44,437 nucleotides of DNA. Source: Croceibacterium_A sp044506565 (GTDB taxonomy: Bacteria; Pseudomonadota; Alphaproteobacteria; Sphingomonadales; Sphingomonadaceae). Shown piece by piece: positions 24,895-33,709 of the stretch (position 1 is its first letter; every line of letters begins with the position of its first letter). Position numbers and translations under genes: made by a program. The stretch spans positions 1 through 44,437 of the forward strand of contig JBIQKN010000021.1 in NCBI GenBank assembly GCA_044506565.1. Reading direction: 5' to 3'. A model generated the notes under the pieces. The model saw nothing but the letters and a program-made list of their open reading frames with translations, did no database searches and was not told the DNA's origin.

Positions 24895-24971
24895 GTGTCT
24901 CTCCCGGATCCCTGCGCGGGGTCTAGCGAGCCTGCGGGACCTCGCAAGGGTCGAATACGGGTGCGAGGGGT

Positions 24972-25907
24972 CTAACGATCGCTTCGGGCGGCCTCTCGAG
25001 CCACGGCGTCGGCGATATAGCGCACCTGGGACCGAGCCCAGCGGCGTGGCGGGACGCGGTAGAGACCTTCAAGAAAGGCCCGGTCGAACGCGGTCAGGCG
25101 CGACGGAGCCATGGCGCTGCCGAACAAGCCGAGTATCGTCTCGACATTGCCGTCCACCCCGTCGGGCTGGACCATCGCCAGCCCGCGCATGGCCGCGTAA
25201 TCGGCGATTTGCCGCAACGACTTGCCAAAGGTCGCCTCGGTTTCGAGGACCACCCAGGCGGTGCCGGTGGCCTGCTGGACCGACGGGTTGATCGTCGACG
25301 CCTCGTAGACCCGCAACACGGGAACCCCGTCGAAACGGACGCTCGAGCCAGCGTACCCGGACTTGACCGCGCCACTCCCGCCGCTGGGCGACGGCTGACC
25401 GGCGACCTGCCCCAAAGAATTGGTCTGCCAGGTCACGGTCCACGCCCGGGCAGGTGAATCCGGACGCGACAGCGCGTCGATCGCCTCCACGGACATTCCC
25501 GCGAAGGCTTCGGGGTGGTCGCGATGAAGCTGCTCGACGAACGCGCCGCCATCGTCGACGATCACGAGGTAGAGGTTGGCGGGACAATCCTCGCCGCCGA
25601 CCTCGGCGCCGATTTCCTCGGCCGTGGTCCTGATCCGCTCGACCACCATCCCGGCATAGGGTTCTTCGAAGCCGATGACGTGCGGACAAACCGGGTCGTG
25701 GAAGCGCGCCAGCTGGCCGCTCACCGGCCGCGCGAGCCGGCCGACGACTTCGCGTGCCCGCTCCTCCGTCAGCTCGGGCTGGCCGGTGACCACGATCGGC
25801 GAGTCCGGCGCCTCCTGCGCGGCCAGGGGAGACGGGAGCACCGATGGCAGCGACAAGAGGGTCAGCCCGGCGCCAATCGCGCGCCTGAAGGATCCAACTG
25901 CGGACAC
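24972..25907 (-). CDS. Secreted protein of unknown function
   Basis: A 311-residue exported protein I do not recognise by name. A signal peptide (about 1-30, ending P-L-A-A-Q) leads to a mature domain with two Cys that could form a disulfide (D-P-V-C-P-H-V-I-G, about residue 73, and G-G-E-D-C-P-A-N, about 107). Further recognisable segments are L-Y-L-V-I-V-D-D-G-G, a hydrophobic I-A-D-Y-A-A-M-R-G-L-A and a C-terminal F-D-R-A-F-L-E-G-L-Y. Sphingomonads commonly carry such proteins, annotated as hypothetical. Start is GTG with a weak ribosome site. It is divergent from the next gene, with 101 bases between. Confidence 0.7.
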   Translation of the reverse strand: MSAVGSFRRAIGAGLTLLSLPSVLPSPLAAQEAPDSPIVVTGQPELTEERAREVVGRLARPVSGQLARFHDPVCPHVIGFEEPYAGMVVERIRTTAEEIGAEVGGEDCPANLYLVIVDDGGAFVEQLHRDHPEAFAGMSVEAIDALSRPDSPARAWTVTWQTNSLGQVAGQPSPSGGSGAVKSGYAGSSVRFDGVPVLRVYEASTINPSVQQATGTAWVVLETEATFGKSLRQIADYAAMRGLAMVQPDGVDGNVETILGLFGSAMAPSRLTAFDRAFLEGLYRVPPRRWARSQVRYIADAVAREAARSDR

Positions 25908-26008
25908 ACCGCGCCCCTACCACCGGCGCGGTGCCGGGATCAACGAACGCACCGCACAGTTTGCTAGCGCGCCAGTCGATGATATGGTCCCGGCGAACGG
26001 AGAGTCCG

Positions 26009-26353
26009 ATGCGTATCGCCCCGTCGCTGATCGTCCTGACACTCGCTACCGGCGCGCTGGCCGAGTCCACGTCCGCGCCGTCCGCCGTCCCGCCGGAGCC
26101 GGTGCCCGGCACTCAGTCTGCCGCGACTGACTCGGAGGTCGTTTGTCGCGACCGCATCCAACTGGTCCGTCAGCAACGGGGCCTCCCGAAGCTCCAGCGG
26201 GACACCGCTTCACCCGACGAACCGCTGATGATCGCCGCGGTGGATCACCGGATCGACGGTTGCTCGGTCATGGTGATGCGCAACAATACGGCCGACGTTC
26301 GCCCAATCCCCAAGCCCGGCACAGAGCGGATGCAGAGGCTTCCCGGCGACTAG
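26009..26353 (+). CDS. Small secreted protein of unknown function
   Basis: A 114-residue exported protein: a signal peptide (about 1-19, ending A-L-A), a Pro/Ser/Ala-rich linker, then a short domain with two Cys (E-V-V-C-R and I-D-G-C-S-V-M-V). The family is not recognised. ATG 26009 has a GGAGA site 6 bases before it. It is divergent from the preceding secreted protein and runs up to three bases from the convergent NamZ-like gene. Confidence 0.7.
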   Translation: MRIAPSLIVLTLATGALAESTSAPSAVPPEPVPGTQSAATDSEVVCRDRIQLVRQQRGLPKLQRDTASPDEPLMIAAVDHRIDGCSVMVMRNNTADVRPIPKPGTERMQRLPGD

Positions 26354-26356
26354 TCC

Positions 26357-27556
26357 TCAGTAGAGCAGCAGATCGGCCGTTTCCTCGCGCCAGCGGGCTT
26401 CCTCCGGGGCCGTCAATCCTTCGAGATCGCCAGGTCCGGCTGTCGAATCGTCGACCCATTCGCGCAGGTCGGGCCCGCCGTTGATCACGTCGATCGCAAG
26501 CCGGTCGAACTCGTACTCGTAGGCGAAATCGCGCCACAGCGGATAGTCGGGCCGAAGCCTACGGATCGCCTTGAAGGCCAGCGCCTGCAGGCGCCAGGGC
26601 CGAAAAGTCTCGTGGTGATAGAAGTGCCCCTCCGCGTGGACCATCAGGCCGGTGCACAGTTCGCCGGCGTGCTTGTGGAAGGTCGGGGTGAACCAGCATT
26701 CGCGCAGCGCGCACCCATCGAGCCACTCGGGGGCCAGACGCGCCATCTCGGCGAGCACGGCTTTCGCGTCGAGATCCGGCGCGCCGAACAGGACCTCGAG
26801 CGGGCGCGTCGTGCCCCTGCCCTCGCTCAGCGTCGCCCCTTCGAGCATCACCGTGCCGGCATAGGCGCGCGCCATGTTGAGGCTCGCCGCGTTCGGGCTC
26901 GGGTTGATCCAGATGCGGCTTTCAGGCCAGCCGTAGCCGGGGCCGGCCTCGGGCAGCCAGTCGTGCATCTCGATCACACGATAATCCACGTCGAGCCCGA
27001 ACTGACGGACGAACCACGCGCCCATCTCGCCCATCGTCAACCCGTGGCGCATCGGCATCGGCCCGGCGCCGACGAAGCTCTCCTGCCCCGGCCGCAGCAG
27101 GGTGCCCTCGACCGGACGCCCAGCGGGATTGGGCCGGTCGAGCACCCAGACGCTCTTGCCGTGCGTCGCGGCTTCCTCGAGCAGGTAGAGCAGCGTGGTG
27201 CAGAAGGTGTAGATGCGGCAGCCGAGGTCCTGCAGGTCGAACAGGAACACGTCCGCGGCGTTCATCATCTGGCCCGTCGGCCGGCGCACTTCGCCGTAGA
27301 GGCTGAACAGCGGAATACCGTAGCGCGGATCGATCTCGTCCGCGGTCTCGACCATGTTGTCCTGCTTGTCGCCCTTGATCCCGTGCTGCGGCCCGAACGC
27401 CGCGGTGACGTTGATCCCCGCCGCGATCAGCGCGTCGAGCGAATGCGTCAGGTCGAGCGTGACCGAGGCCGGATGCGCGACCAGCGCGACCCTCTTCCCC
27501 TCCAGCGGCGCCCGCAGTTCCCGCTCGGCGAGCAGGCGGTCGATTCCGAACTTCAT
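26357..27556 (-). CDS. NamZ-like (DUF1343) protein, predicted exo-beta-N-acetylmuramidase
   Basis: A 399-residue protein of the DUF1343 family, for which NamZ of Bacillus was shown to release terminal MurNAc from peptidoglycan fragments. The family blocks are present: F-D-L-Q-D-L-G-C-R-I-Y-T-F, L-D-R-P-N-P-A-G-R, H-G-L-T-M-G-E-M and S-E-G-R-G-T-T-R-P-L-E-V-L. I see no signal peptide on the chosen ATG (M-K-F-G-I-D), so this copy may work in the cytoplasm on imported or recycled muropeptides. Its start overlaps the stop of the DOMON-like gene by four bases (ATGA), so it is the second gene of a coupled pair. Confidence 0.85.
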   Translation of the reverse strand: MKFGIDRLLAERELRAPLEGKRVALVAHPASVTLDLTHSLDALIAAGINVTAAFGPQHGIKGDKQDNMVETADEIDPRYGIPLFSLYGEVRRPTGQMMNAADVFLFDLQDLGCRIYTFCTTLLYLLEEAATHGKSVWVLDRPNPAGRPVEGTLLRPGQESFVGAGPMPMRHGLTMGEMGAWFVRQFGLDVDYRVIEMHDWLPEAGPGYGWPESRIWINPSPNAASLNMARAYAGTVMLEGATLSEGRGTTRPLEVLFGAPDLDAKAVLAEMARLAPEWLDGCALRECWFTPTFHKHAGELCTGLMVHAEGHFYHHETFRPWRLQALAFKAIRRLRPDYPLWRDFAYEYEFDRLAIDVINGGPDLREWVDDSTAGPGDLEGLTAPEEARWREETADLLLY

Positions 27557-28089
27557 GTCGGCTTCGCTGCCGGAAGCACCGCGGCGAAGCAAGCCGGGTC
27601 ATGGAAGTCGGGCTTCCCTTCCGGGTGCGCCAGCGCCCAGTAGCTGACCTGCCCGCCTTGCTCCTCGATCACCGCGGACATCCCCATCGTGCAATCGCCT
27701 TGCGGCACGCCCGCAACGGGGATCGCCGCGTCGAAGATCGCGAAGCTGCTGCCGAGCCGCATCGTGCACTCGGGTTCCCGCGGCAACGGCCGTTCGGTCA
27801 TGCCGGCTCGGTAGCTTGTGAAGTCGTAGGCGTTCCACCGCTCGGAGGGCGAGAGATTGAACTCGCAATAGGCCTCGCCTCCCGCCGGCTTGAGAAACAG
27901 CTCGAAGCAGGTGGTCTTCCACAGCTCGTCGGCCCGCCCCTTCCCGGCGAACGCCGGCACCACCAGTTGCTGCGAGCCTTCGATACGCCAGCGCGCGCGC
28001 AGCCAGCTCGCGTCGACGCCGATGATCCGCGCCTCGACTGCCGTGACCGCAAGCGGAGGGAAGTCGGGGTGTTGCCGCAGTGCATACAT
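27553..28089 (-). CDS. DOMON-like domain protein
   Basis: A 178-residue, mostly beta-strand protein that resembles DOMON-like proteins of sphingomonads, which are often next to DUF1343 genes. Visible segments: W-K-T-T-C-F-E-L-F-L near 62-71, Y-C-E-F-N-L-S-P-S and W-N-A-Y-D-F at about 79-95, and S-Y-W-A-L-A-H-P near 152-159. DOMON folds bind haem or sugars; ligand and partner are unknown. There is no signal peptide. It is translationally coupled to the NamZ-like gene. Longer in-frame starts exist upstream but are not family-like. Confidence 0.82.
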   Translation of the reverse strand: MYALRQHPDFPPLAVTAVEARIIGVDASWLRARWRIEGSQQLVVPAFAGKGRADELWKTTCFELFLKPAGGEAYCEFNLSPSERWNAYDFTSYRAGMTERPLPREPECTMRLGSSFAIFDAAIPVAGVPQGDCTMGMSAVIEEQGGQVSYWALAHPEGKPDFHDPACFAAVLPAAKPT

Positions 28090-28135
28090 TCTTGGAGACC
28101 TCCCGTGCGGGACCAGCGATATCCCCCGCGCGCCG

Positions 28136-28906
28136 TCAGTGCCAGCCCGCTTGCTTGAGCGCCGCCGCATGATTGCGGCTGACTGGCGCAACCAGCCCGC
28201 CGCTGAGCCGTGCCTCTCCGCCGCCACGGCGCCAGCGCACGTTCTCGATGGCGTCCGCCGCTACCCACCACGATCGATGCAGCCGGTATCCGTGCGCCTG
28301 CGCCAGCTCGGCCAGCGCATCGGCAAAGCGCATCGCGACGAGCTCCGAGCCGGCGTCGGTGTGCGCACGGACGTAATGGTCTTCGGCTTCGACCGCGATC
28401 AGCCGCGCGGTCCGCCGCTTCGCCGACAGTCGCATGCGGAACGCGCGCTCGGCCTCGGGCAGAGGCGGCACGACCACCGTGCGAGTCTCGACCACTTTCC
28501 GCCATGCGAGCGCGCGCATCGCCATGACCAGGAACGCGATCACGAAGACCTGCCAGGCGAGTATCGGCAGCCAGCGGATGCCGGGCGGGGAGTCGAACAG
28601 CCAGAGGTTGAGCGCGTAGACGAGCAGCGTGACCGGCGGCGTCATCGCCACCGTCACCAGTGCCACGCGGCGCCAGAAGCCGCCGATCCGCGGACCAAGC
28701 GTGAGATCGAGCGCGATACCGATCAGCCCGCCGCCGACGATCGACAGCAGCCAGTAGAGCGTGCGCGGCACCGGTGCGACGTCGAGCGTCCGGTACGGCC
28801 CGAGCACCGCCATGAACAGGCCAAGCGCCACGAGCAGCAGCAACTCGATCGCGCCCCGCCGTAGCGGCAGCGCCTGCACCACTCGCGAAATCCGCGCACC
28901 GTTCAC
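28136..28906 (-). CDS. LytTR DNA-binding protein with membrane segment
   Basis: A regulator of about 257 residues with four predicted transmembrane helices in the N-terminal half (about 10-35, 45-68, 75-100, 115-133 from the chosen start) and a C-terminal LytTR domain (about 160-255). The LytTR domain shows V-E-A-E-D-H-Y-V-R-A-H-T and H-R-S-W-W-V-A, the conserved DNA-binding strands. Membrane-anchored LytTR proteins in alphaproteobacteria commonly act on neighbouring genes, so the divergent DUF2306 gene is a candidate target. Start is GTG 28906; TTG 28942 is an alternative. Confidence 0.84.
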   Translation of the reverse strand: MNGARISRVVQALPLRRGAIELLLLVALGLFMAVLGPYRTLDVAPVPRTLYWLLSIVGGGLIGIALDLTLGPRIGGFWRRVALVTVAMTPPVTLLVYALNLWLFDSPPGIRWLPILAWQVFVIAFLVMAMRALAWRKVVETRTVVVPPLPEAERAFRMRLSAKRRTARLIAVEAEDHYVRAHTDAGSELVAMRFADALAELAQAHGYRLHRSWWVAADAIENVRWRRGGGEARLSGGLVAPVSRNHAAALKQAGWH

Positions 28907-28974
28907 GCAAACCGACCTACCCACTCGCCGTGCGACGGGCAATCGAGGCGGCGATGCACCCCGGAGATCCTGCC

Positions 28975-29601
28975 ATGACCCGCACCCTCGACTTCGCCTG
29001 GCGCGCTCTTGTTGCCGTGCTCAGCATTGCCATCGCGCTGGTGTCCTATCGTTACCTGACCGCGAGCCCCACGCGCGGCCCCGGTGTCCTCGCCAACGCC
29101 TTCGCCGAACCGTATCTCGTGATCCATGTGGCCGGCGCGGCGACCGCGCTGCTGGTCAGCCCGTTCCAGTTCCTCGCCCGGTTTCGCAACCGCAAGTCGG
29201 GCCTCCACCGCCTCGTCGGGCGCGTCTACGTCACAGGCTGTCTGACGGGAGGCGCCGCCGGCGTCCCGCTTGCCCTCGGATCGACCGCCGGGCCCGTGGC
29301 GGCCGCCGGCTTCGGCACGCTCGCGTTGTTCTGGCTGTTCACCACAGCGCTCGGTTGGAGGCGCGCGGTCGAGCGGCGGTTTGCCGAGCACCGCGCATGG
29401 ATGCTGCGCTCGTGGGCGCTGACGATGGCGGCAGTTACGCTGCGGCTCTACCTGCCCATCCCGCCGCTCCTCGGGATCGACTTTGCCGACGGCTACCGGG
29501 CGATCTCGTGGCTCGCCTGGGTGCCCAATCTCGCCGCGGTCGAGCTCTATCTGCGCTGGCCGCGCCGCGCCGGTGCGCCCTCGGGGATGACGGCGGCGTA
29601 A
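28975..29601 (+). CDS. DUF2306 family membrane protein
   Basis: A 208-residue multi-helix membrane protein with family marks H-V-A-G-A-A-T-A-L-L near 47-56, F-Q-F-L-A-R-F-R-N near 61-69, H-R-L-V-G-R-V-Y-V near 76-84, and E-H-R-A-W-M-L-R-S-W-A-L-T at about 137-149. Conserved His and Arg residues at membrane edges suggest a haem- or redox-linked role, but function is unknown. It is divergent from the LytTR gene and followed 23 bases later by tyrS. Confidence 0.87.
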   Translation: MTRTLDFAWRALVAVLSIAIALVSYRYLTASPTRGPGVLANAFAEPYLVIHVAGAATALLVSPFQFLARFRNRKSGLHRLVGRVYVTGCLTGGAAGVPLALGSTAGPVAAAGFGTLALFWLFTTALGWRRAVERRFAEHRAWMLRSWALTMAAVTLRLYLPIPPLLGIDFADGYRAISWLAWVPNLAAVELYLRWPRRAGAPSGMTAA

Positions 29602-29624
29602 ACTGTGCTAAGCGCGCCTGCGCC

Positions 29625-30857
29625 ATGACCGAATACAAGTCCGACCTGCTCCGCCTGCTCGACGAGCGCGGCTACATCCATCAGCTCACCGACGCCGCGG
29701 GTCTCGATGCCCTGGCGCAGCGGCAGGTCGTGCCGGGCTATATCGGCTTCGACGCCACTGCGCCGTCGCTCCACGTCGGCTCGCTGGTGCAGATCATGCT
29801 GCTGCGCCGCCTGCAGCAGACGGGGCACAAGCCGGTCGTGCTGATGGGCGGCGGGACCACGCGGATCGGCGACCCGACCGGCCGCGACGAAAGCCGCAAG
29901 ATGCTCAGCGACGCGACGATCGATGCCAACATCGCCTCGATACGTACGATATTCGAACGCTTCCTGACCTTCGGCGACGGGCCGACCGATGCGGTCATGG
30001 TCAACAACCACGACTGGCTCGGCCAGCTTGGCTACATCGAGCTGCTGCAGGAAGTCGGCACGCACTTCACGATCAACCGGATGCTGACGTTCGACTCGGT
30101 CAGGCTGCGGCTCGAGCGCGAGCAGCCGATGACGTTCCTCGAGTTCAACTACATGATCCTGCAGGGCTACGACTTTCGCCACCTGGCGAAGAAGATGGGC
30201 GTACGCCTGCAGATGGGCGGCTCGGACCAGTGGGGCAACATCGTCAACGGGATCGAGCTGACCCGGCGGATGGACGGGATCGAGGTGTTCGGCGTTACCA
30301 CGCCGCTGCTGACCACCGCCGACGGTGCCAAGATGGGCAAGACCGCCGCCGGTGCGGTGTGGCTCAACGACGCGCAGCTGCCGAGCTACGACTTCTGGCA
30401 GTACTGGCGGAACACCGACGACCGCGACGTCGGCAAGTTCCTGCGCCTGTTCACCGACCTGCCGCTCGACGAAGTCGCGCGCCTCGAATCGCTCGAGGGC
30501 GCCGAGATCAACGAAGCCAAGGTGATCCTGGCCAATACCGTAACCGCGCTCGCGCGCGGCGATGAGGCCGCGCGCGCGGCCGAGTCGACGGCGGCAGCGA
30601 CGTTTGCCGGAGGCAGCCTTGGCGAGGCGCTGCCGGTTATCGAGGTCCCGGAAGAAGGCATTCGCCTCGGTGCCGCCTGCACCGCGATCGGCTTCACCGC
30701 CTCGAACGGAGAGGCCAAGCGCAAGATCGCCGAAGGCGCGGTGCGGCTCGACGACACGGTGCAGGACGACCCCGCGCTGCTGATCGCGCTGGCGCCCGGC
30801 GAGCAGCGCAAGTTGAGCCTAGGCCGCAAGAAGCACGGCATCCTGCGCCGAACCTGA
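29625..30857 (+). CDS. tyrS: Tyrosine-tRNA ligase
   Basis: Class I aminoacyl-tRNA synthetase charging tRNA-Tyr. The 410-residue protein has the HIGH-type motif (S-L-H-V-G-S-L at about 44-50), the tyrosine and ATP site residues G-G-S-D-Q-W-G-N at about 197-204, the KMSKS-like loop A-K-M-G-K-T near 233-238, and a C-terminal S4 RNA-binding domain (about 345-410). ATG 29625 gives the family N terminus. Confidence 0.97.
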   Translation: MTEYKSDLLRLLDERGYIHQLTDAAGLDALAQRQVVPGYIGFDATAPSLHVGSLVQIMLLRRLQQTGHKPVVLMGGGTTRIGDPTGRDESRKMLSDATIDANIASIRTIFERFLTFGDGPTDAVMVNNHDWLGQLGYIELLQEVGTHFTINRMLTFDSVRLRLEREQPMTFLEFNYMILQGYDFRHLAKKMGVRLQMGGSDQWGNIVNGIELTRRMDGIEVFGVTTPLLTTADGAKMGKTAAGAVWLNDAQLPSYDFWQYWRNTDDRDVGKFLRLFTDLPLDEVARLESLEGAEINEAKVILANTVTALARGDEAARAAESTAAATFAGGSLGEALPVIEVPEEGIRLGAACTAIGFTASNGEAKRKIAEGAVRLDDTVQDDPALLIALAPGEQRKLSLGRKKHGILRRT

Positions 30858-30931
30858 GCCGACTTTTTACGCTTTGTTCGGCATTTCCTGCGAAGGAATC
30901 GGTTCCGACACGCAGCAGGGAGTGGGAATCG

Positions 30932-31282
30932 ATGGCAGGCGGAGCTCAGCTTTCCGTGCCCGACATGCGCCGCTCGACGCGGCATCCGGTCGATTTCCCG
31001 GTCATCGGCGAACATCGCGTGCGCGGCGACGTGAAGCTGCATATCTGCAACGTGTCGGCGCACGGCTTCATGGTCGACGGTGGCGATGAAGGCACTACCG
31101 GGCTCGCCCGGGGCGACCGGGTGATCGTCCGGCTGCCGGTCATCGGACGGATCGAGGCCTACTGCATCTGGGTGACCGACGATCGCGCGGGATTCCAGTT
31201 CGAGCGGATCATCCGGCTCGACGACTTCATGGCGATGATCAGCGAGCTCCAGCCCAACCCGCGACTGCGCCGCAGGGGCTGA
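30932..31282 (+). CDS. PilZ domain protein (possible c-di-GMP binder)
   Basis: A 116-residue single-domain protein. The c-di-GMP binding motif is recognisable: R13-x3-R17 (in R-R-S-T-R-H) and N40-x-S42-x-x-G45 (in C-N-V-S-A-H-G-F). Six beta strands and a final helix fit a stand-alone PilZ domain. PilZ proteins act as second-messenger effectors in motility and polysaccharide control. No partner gene is adjacent. The gene follows tyrS by 74 bases. Confidence 0.84.
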   Translation: MAGGAQLSVPDMRRSTRHPVDFPVIGEHRVRGDVKLHICNVSAHGFMVDGGDEGTTGLARGDRVIVRLPVIGRIEAYCIWVTDDRAGFQFERIIRLDDFMAMISELQPNPRLRRRG

Positions 31283-31289
31283 CCGTCCC

Positions 31290-31363
31290 GTCATCCTGGC
31301 GAAAGCCGGAACCGCATTCGAATAGCGCCGCGCTCACGGGGCCCCGGCTTTCGGCGGCATGAC
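31290..31363. repeat. Palindromic intergenic repeat after the PilZ gene
   Basis: Inverted arms GTCAT (31290-31294) and ATGAC (31359-31363), and GAAAGCCGG (31301-31309) with CCGGCTTTC (31344-31352), enclose a G+C-rich loop. This is a different element from the ones flanking parE and between dnaK and dnaJ. A degenerate partial version is seen at about 7405-7432. It ends 72 bases before the MFS gene start. Confidence 0.75.
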
Positions 31364-31434
31364 GAAGGTGGGTTGAGTCGGGCTAAAGTCCGGCGCCCCT
31401 TGGCACTCCCCCGCCTACCTGCCATGGCGGCCGC

Positions 31435-32727
31435 GTGAGCGATCCGGTTCAAGAACCCACCTCCCCGCTGCAAATCGCCGACTACCGGCGCTTCTGGCTG
31501 GCCCGTTTCTTCGCCACCTTTGCCACGCTCTCGGTCGTGGTGCTGATCGGCTACCAGACTTACGACGTGGCCCGCGAGCAGTACGGCATGGGCATCAAGG
31601 ATGCCTCGCTGATGCTCGGTCTGCTCGGCGCGGCGCAGTTCGTGCCGCTGTTCGTACTGACCCCGGTGGCCGGCGTCGCTGCCGACCGCTTCGACAGGCG
31701 CCACGTGGTGCTGTTCGCCAACCTTATCGACTGCGCCATCGCGCTGACGCTCGCGGTCGCGACGGCCTGGGAAGCGCTGACGCTGCCGTTGCTGTTCGCC
31801 CTCGCCGCGGCGCACGGCGCCGCACGTGTATTCAACGGGCCGGCGCTCAGCGCGATCGCGCCCAACGTCGTCCCGCCCGCGCTGCTGCCCAAGGCAATCG
31901 CGCTGAGTTCGATGGGGTGGCAGATCGGCACCGTCGTCGGTCCTGCCGCGGGCGGCTTCATGTTCGCCGCGAGCCCGTCGCTGCCCTATTTCGTGTCGGC
32001 CGCAATGCTGCTGCTCTCGGGCCTGCTTATCTCGAGCGTGCGCCCCGTCCGCGCCGTCCACGAGGGACCGCCGCGTCACCCGCTGCGGCAGATCGTCGAT
32101 GGTTTCGTCTTCGTCCGCCGCGAGCGGTTCCTGCTCGGTTGCATCACACTCGACCTGTTCGCCGTGCTGCTCGGCGGCGCCACGGCAATGCTGCCGGTCT
32201 TCGCTCGCGACATCCTCGAAGTCGGCCCAGAGGGGCTCGGCGTGATGCGCGGCGCGCCCGCGGTCGGCGCGGCGCTCGTCGCCGCGTGGCTGTCGTGGAA
32301 GCCGCTCGAGCGCGAGGTCGGGGTCAAGATGCTGTGGGCCGTGGTCGGTTTCGGCGCGGCGACGACCGCATTCGCCCTGTCGCGCAATTTCGTGCTGTCG
32401 CTGGCCATGTTGGCACTGCTCGGCGCGGCCGACATGATCTCGGTGTTCGTGCGCAACTCGCTGATCCAGCTCAACACGCCAGACGCGATGCGCGGGCGGG
32501 TCTCAGCCATCTCCGGCCTCGCGATTTCCGCCTCCAACGAGCTCGGCGAGTTCCGCGCCGGGCTGATGGCCGGCGTGCTCGGCGCGGTCGGGGCTGTTGC
32601 CTTGGGCGGGGTCGGTGCGATAGTCGTTACCGCGATCTGGGCCGTGATCTTTCCTGAGCTGCGTAAAGCAAGGACGTTCGCCCCGACATTCCTGCACTCG
32701 GATACTGCAAAGGAGCCCGCGTCATGA
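31435..32727 (+). CDS. MFS transporter (MFS_3/EntS type)
   Basis: A 430-residue transporter with about 10-12 membrane helices, an N-terminal Y-R-R-F-W-L-A-R-F-F motif and the loop-2 motif G-V-A-A-D-R-F-D-R-R. It resembles EntS/MFS_3-type exporters of siderophores or small molecules; the substrate is not known. GTG start. The stop overlaps the cysK ATG by four bases, so both genes are coupled. Export of a cysteine-related compound is a possible but unproved link. Confidence 0.87.
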   Translation: MSDPVQEPTSPLQIADYRRFWLARFFATFATLSVVVLIGYQTYDVAREQYGMGIKDASLMLGLLGAAQFVPLFVLTPVAGVAADRFDRRHVVLFANLIDCAIALTLAVATAWEALTLPLLFALAAAHGAARVFNGPALSAIAPNVVPPALLPKAIALSSMGWQIGTVVGPAAGGFMFAASPSLPYFVSAAMLLLSGLLISSVRPVRAVHEGPPRHPLRQIVDGFVFVRRERFLLGCITLDLFAVLLGGATAMLPVFARDILEVGPEGLGVMRGAPAVGAALVAAWLSWKPLEREVGVKMLWAVVGFGAATTAFALSRNFVLSLAMLALLGAADMISVFVRNSLIQLNTPDAMRGRVSAISGLAISASNELGEFRAGLMAGVLGAVGAVALGGVGAIVVTAIWAVIFPELRKARTFAPTFLHSDTAKEPAS

Positions 32728-33644
32728 AGGCCGACAACGTCCTCGCCACCATCGGCAACACTCCGCACATCCGCCTCTCGCGCCTGTTTCCCGACCACGA
32801 AGTCTGGGTGAAGAGCGAGCGCGCCAACCCGGGCGGTTCGATCAAGGACCGCATCGCGCTGGCGATGGTCGAAGACGCCGAGAAGAGCGGCGCCCTGAAG
32901 CCCGGCGGGACGATCATCGAGCCGACCAGCGGCAATACCGGCATCGGCCTGGCGATGGTCGCCGCGGTCAAGGGCTACAAGCTGATCCTGGTTATGCCGG
33001 AATCGATGAGCCTCGAACGCCGCCGGCTGATGCTGGCCTACGGCGCGACCTTCGACCTGACCCCCAAGGAAAAGGGCATGAAGGGCGCGCTCGCCCGGGC
33101 CGAGGAGCTGATTGCGGAGACGCCCGGTTCGTGGATGCCGCAGCAGTTCGAGAATCCGGCCAACGTCGAGGTCCACGCAAGCACAACCGCGCGTGAGATC
33201 CTTGCCGACTTCGCCGACGCGCCTCCGGCGCTGGTGATCACCGGCGTCGGCACCGGCGGTCATCTGACCGCCTGCGCCGAGGTGCTGAAGAAGGAATGGC
33301 CCTCGCTCAAGGCCTATGCGGTCGAGCCGACGCTGTCGCCGGTGATCTCGGGCGGCCAGCCCGGCCCGCACCCGATCCAGGGTATCGGCGCAGGCTTCAT
33401 CCCGGCCAACCTCCACACCCAGGCGATCGACGGGGCGATCCAGGTCGAGCCGGAAGCGGCCAAGCAGATGGCCCTGCGCTGCGCCCGCGAGGAAGGCCTG
33501 CTGGTCGGCATCTCGAGCGGCGCGACGCTCGCGGCGATCGCGCAAAAGGTCGCCGAGCTGCCCGCCGGCACGCGCGTGCTCGGGTTCAACTACGACACCG
33601 GCGAGCGGTATCTGTCGGTACCGGACTTCCTGCCGACCGAGTAA
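32724..33644 (+). CDS. cysK: Cysteine synthase A (O-acetylserine sulfhydrylase)
   Basis: PLP enzyme making cysteine from O-acetylserine and sulfide. The 306-residue protein has the PLP lysine K41 in N-P-G-G-S-I-K-D-R, the substrate loop T-S-G-N-T-G-I-G-L-A near 68-77, the phosphate cradle G-T-G-G-H-L-T-A and the C-terminal I-S-S-G-A. Length fits CysK better than the longer CBS family. Starts inside the MFS stop. Confidence 0.94.
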   Translation: MKADNVLATIGNTPHIRLSRLFPDHEVWVKSERANPGGSIKDRIALAMVEDAEKSGALKPGGTIIEPTSGNTGIGLAMVAAVKGYKLILVMPESMSLERRRLMLAYGATFDLTPKEKGMKGALARAEELIAETPGSWMPQQFENPANVEVHASTTAREILADFADAPPALVITGVGTGGHLTACAEVLKKEWPSLKAYAVEPTLSPVISGGQPGPHPIQGIGAGFIPANLHTQAIDGAIQVEPEAAKQMALRCAREEGLLVGISSGATLAAIAQKVAELPAGTRVLGFNYDTGERYLSVPDFLPTE

Positions 33645-33709
33645 ATTTCTCGCCGCGAGCGCGGCAAGAGCGGTTGCCTGCCTGCCCCGGTCAGGTCATT
33701 CTCTGGCCG

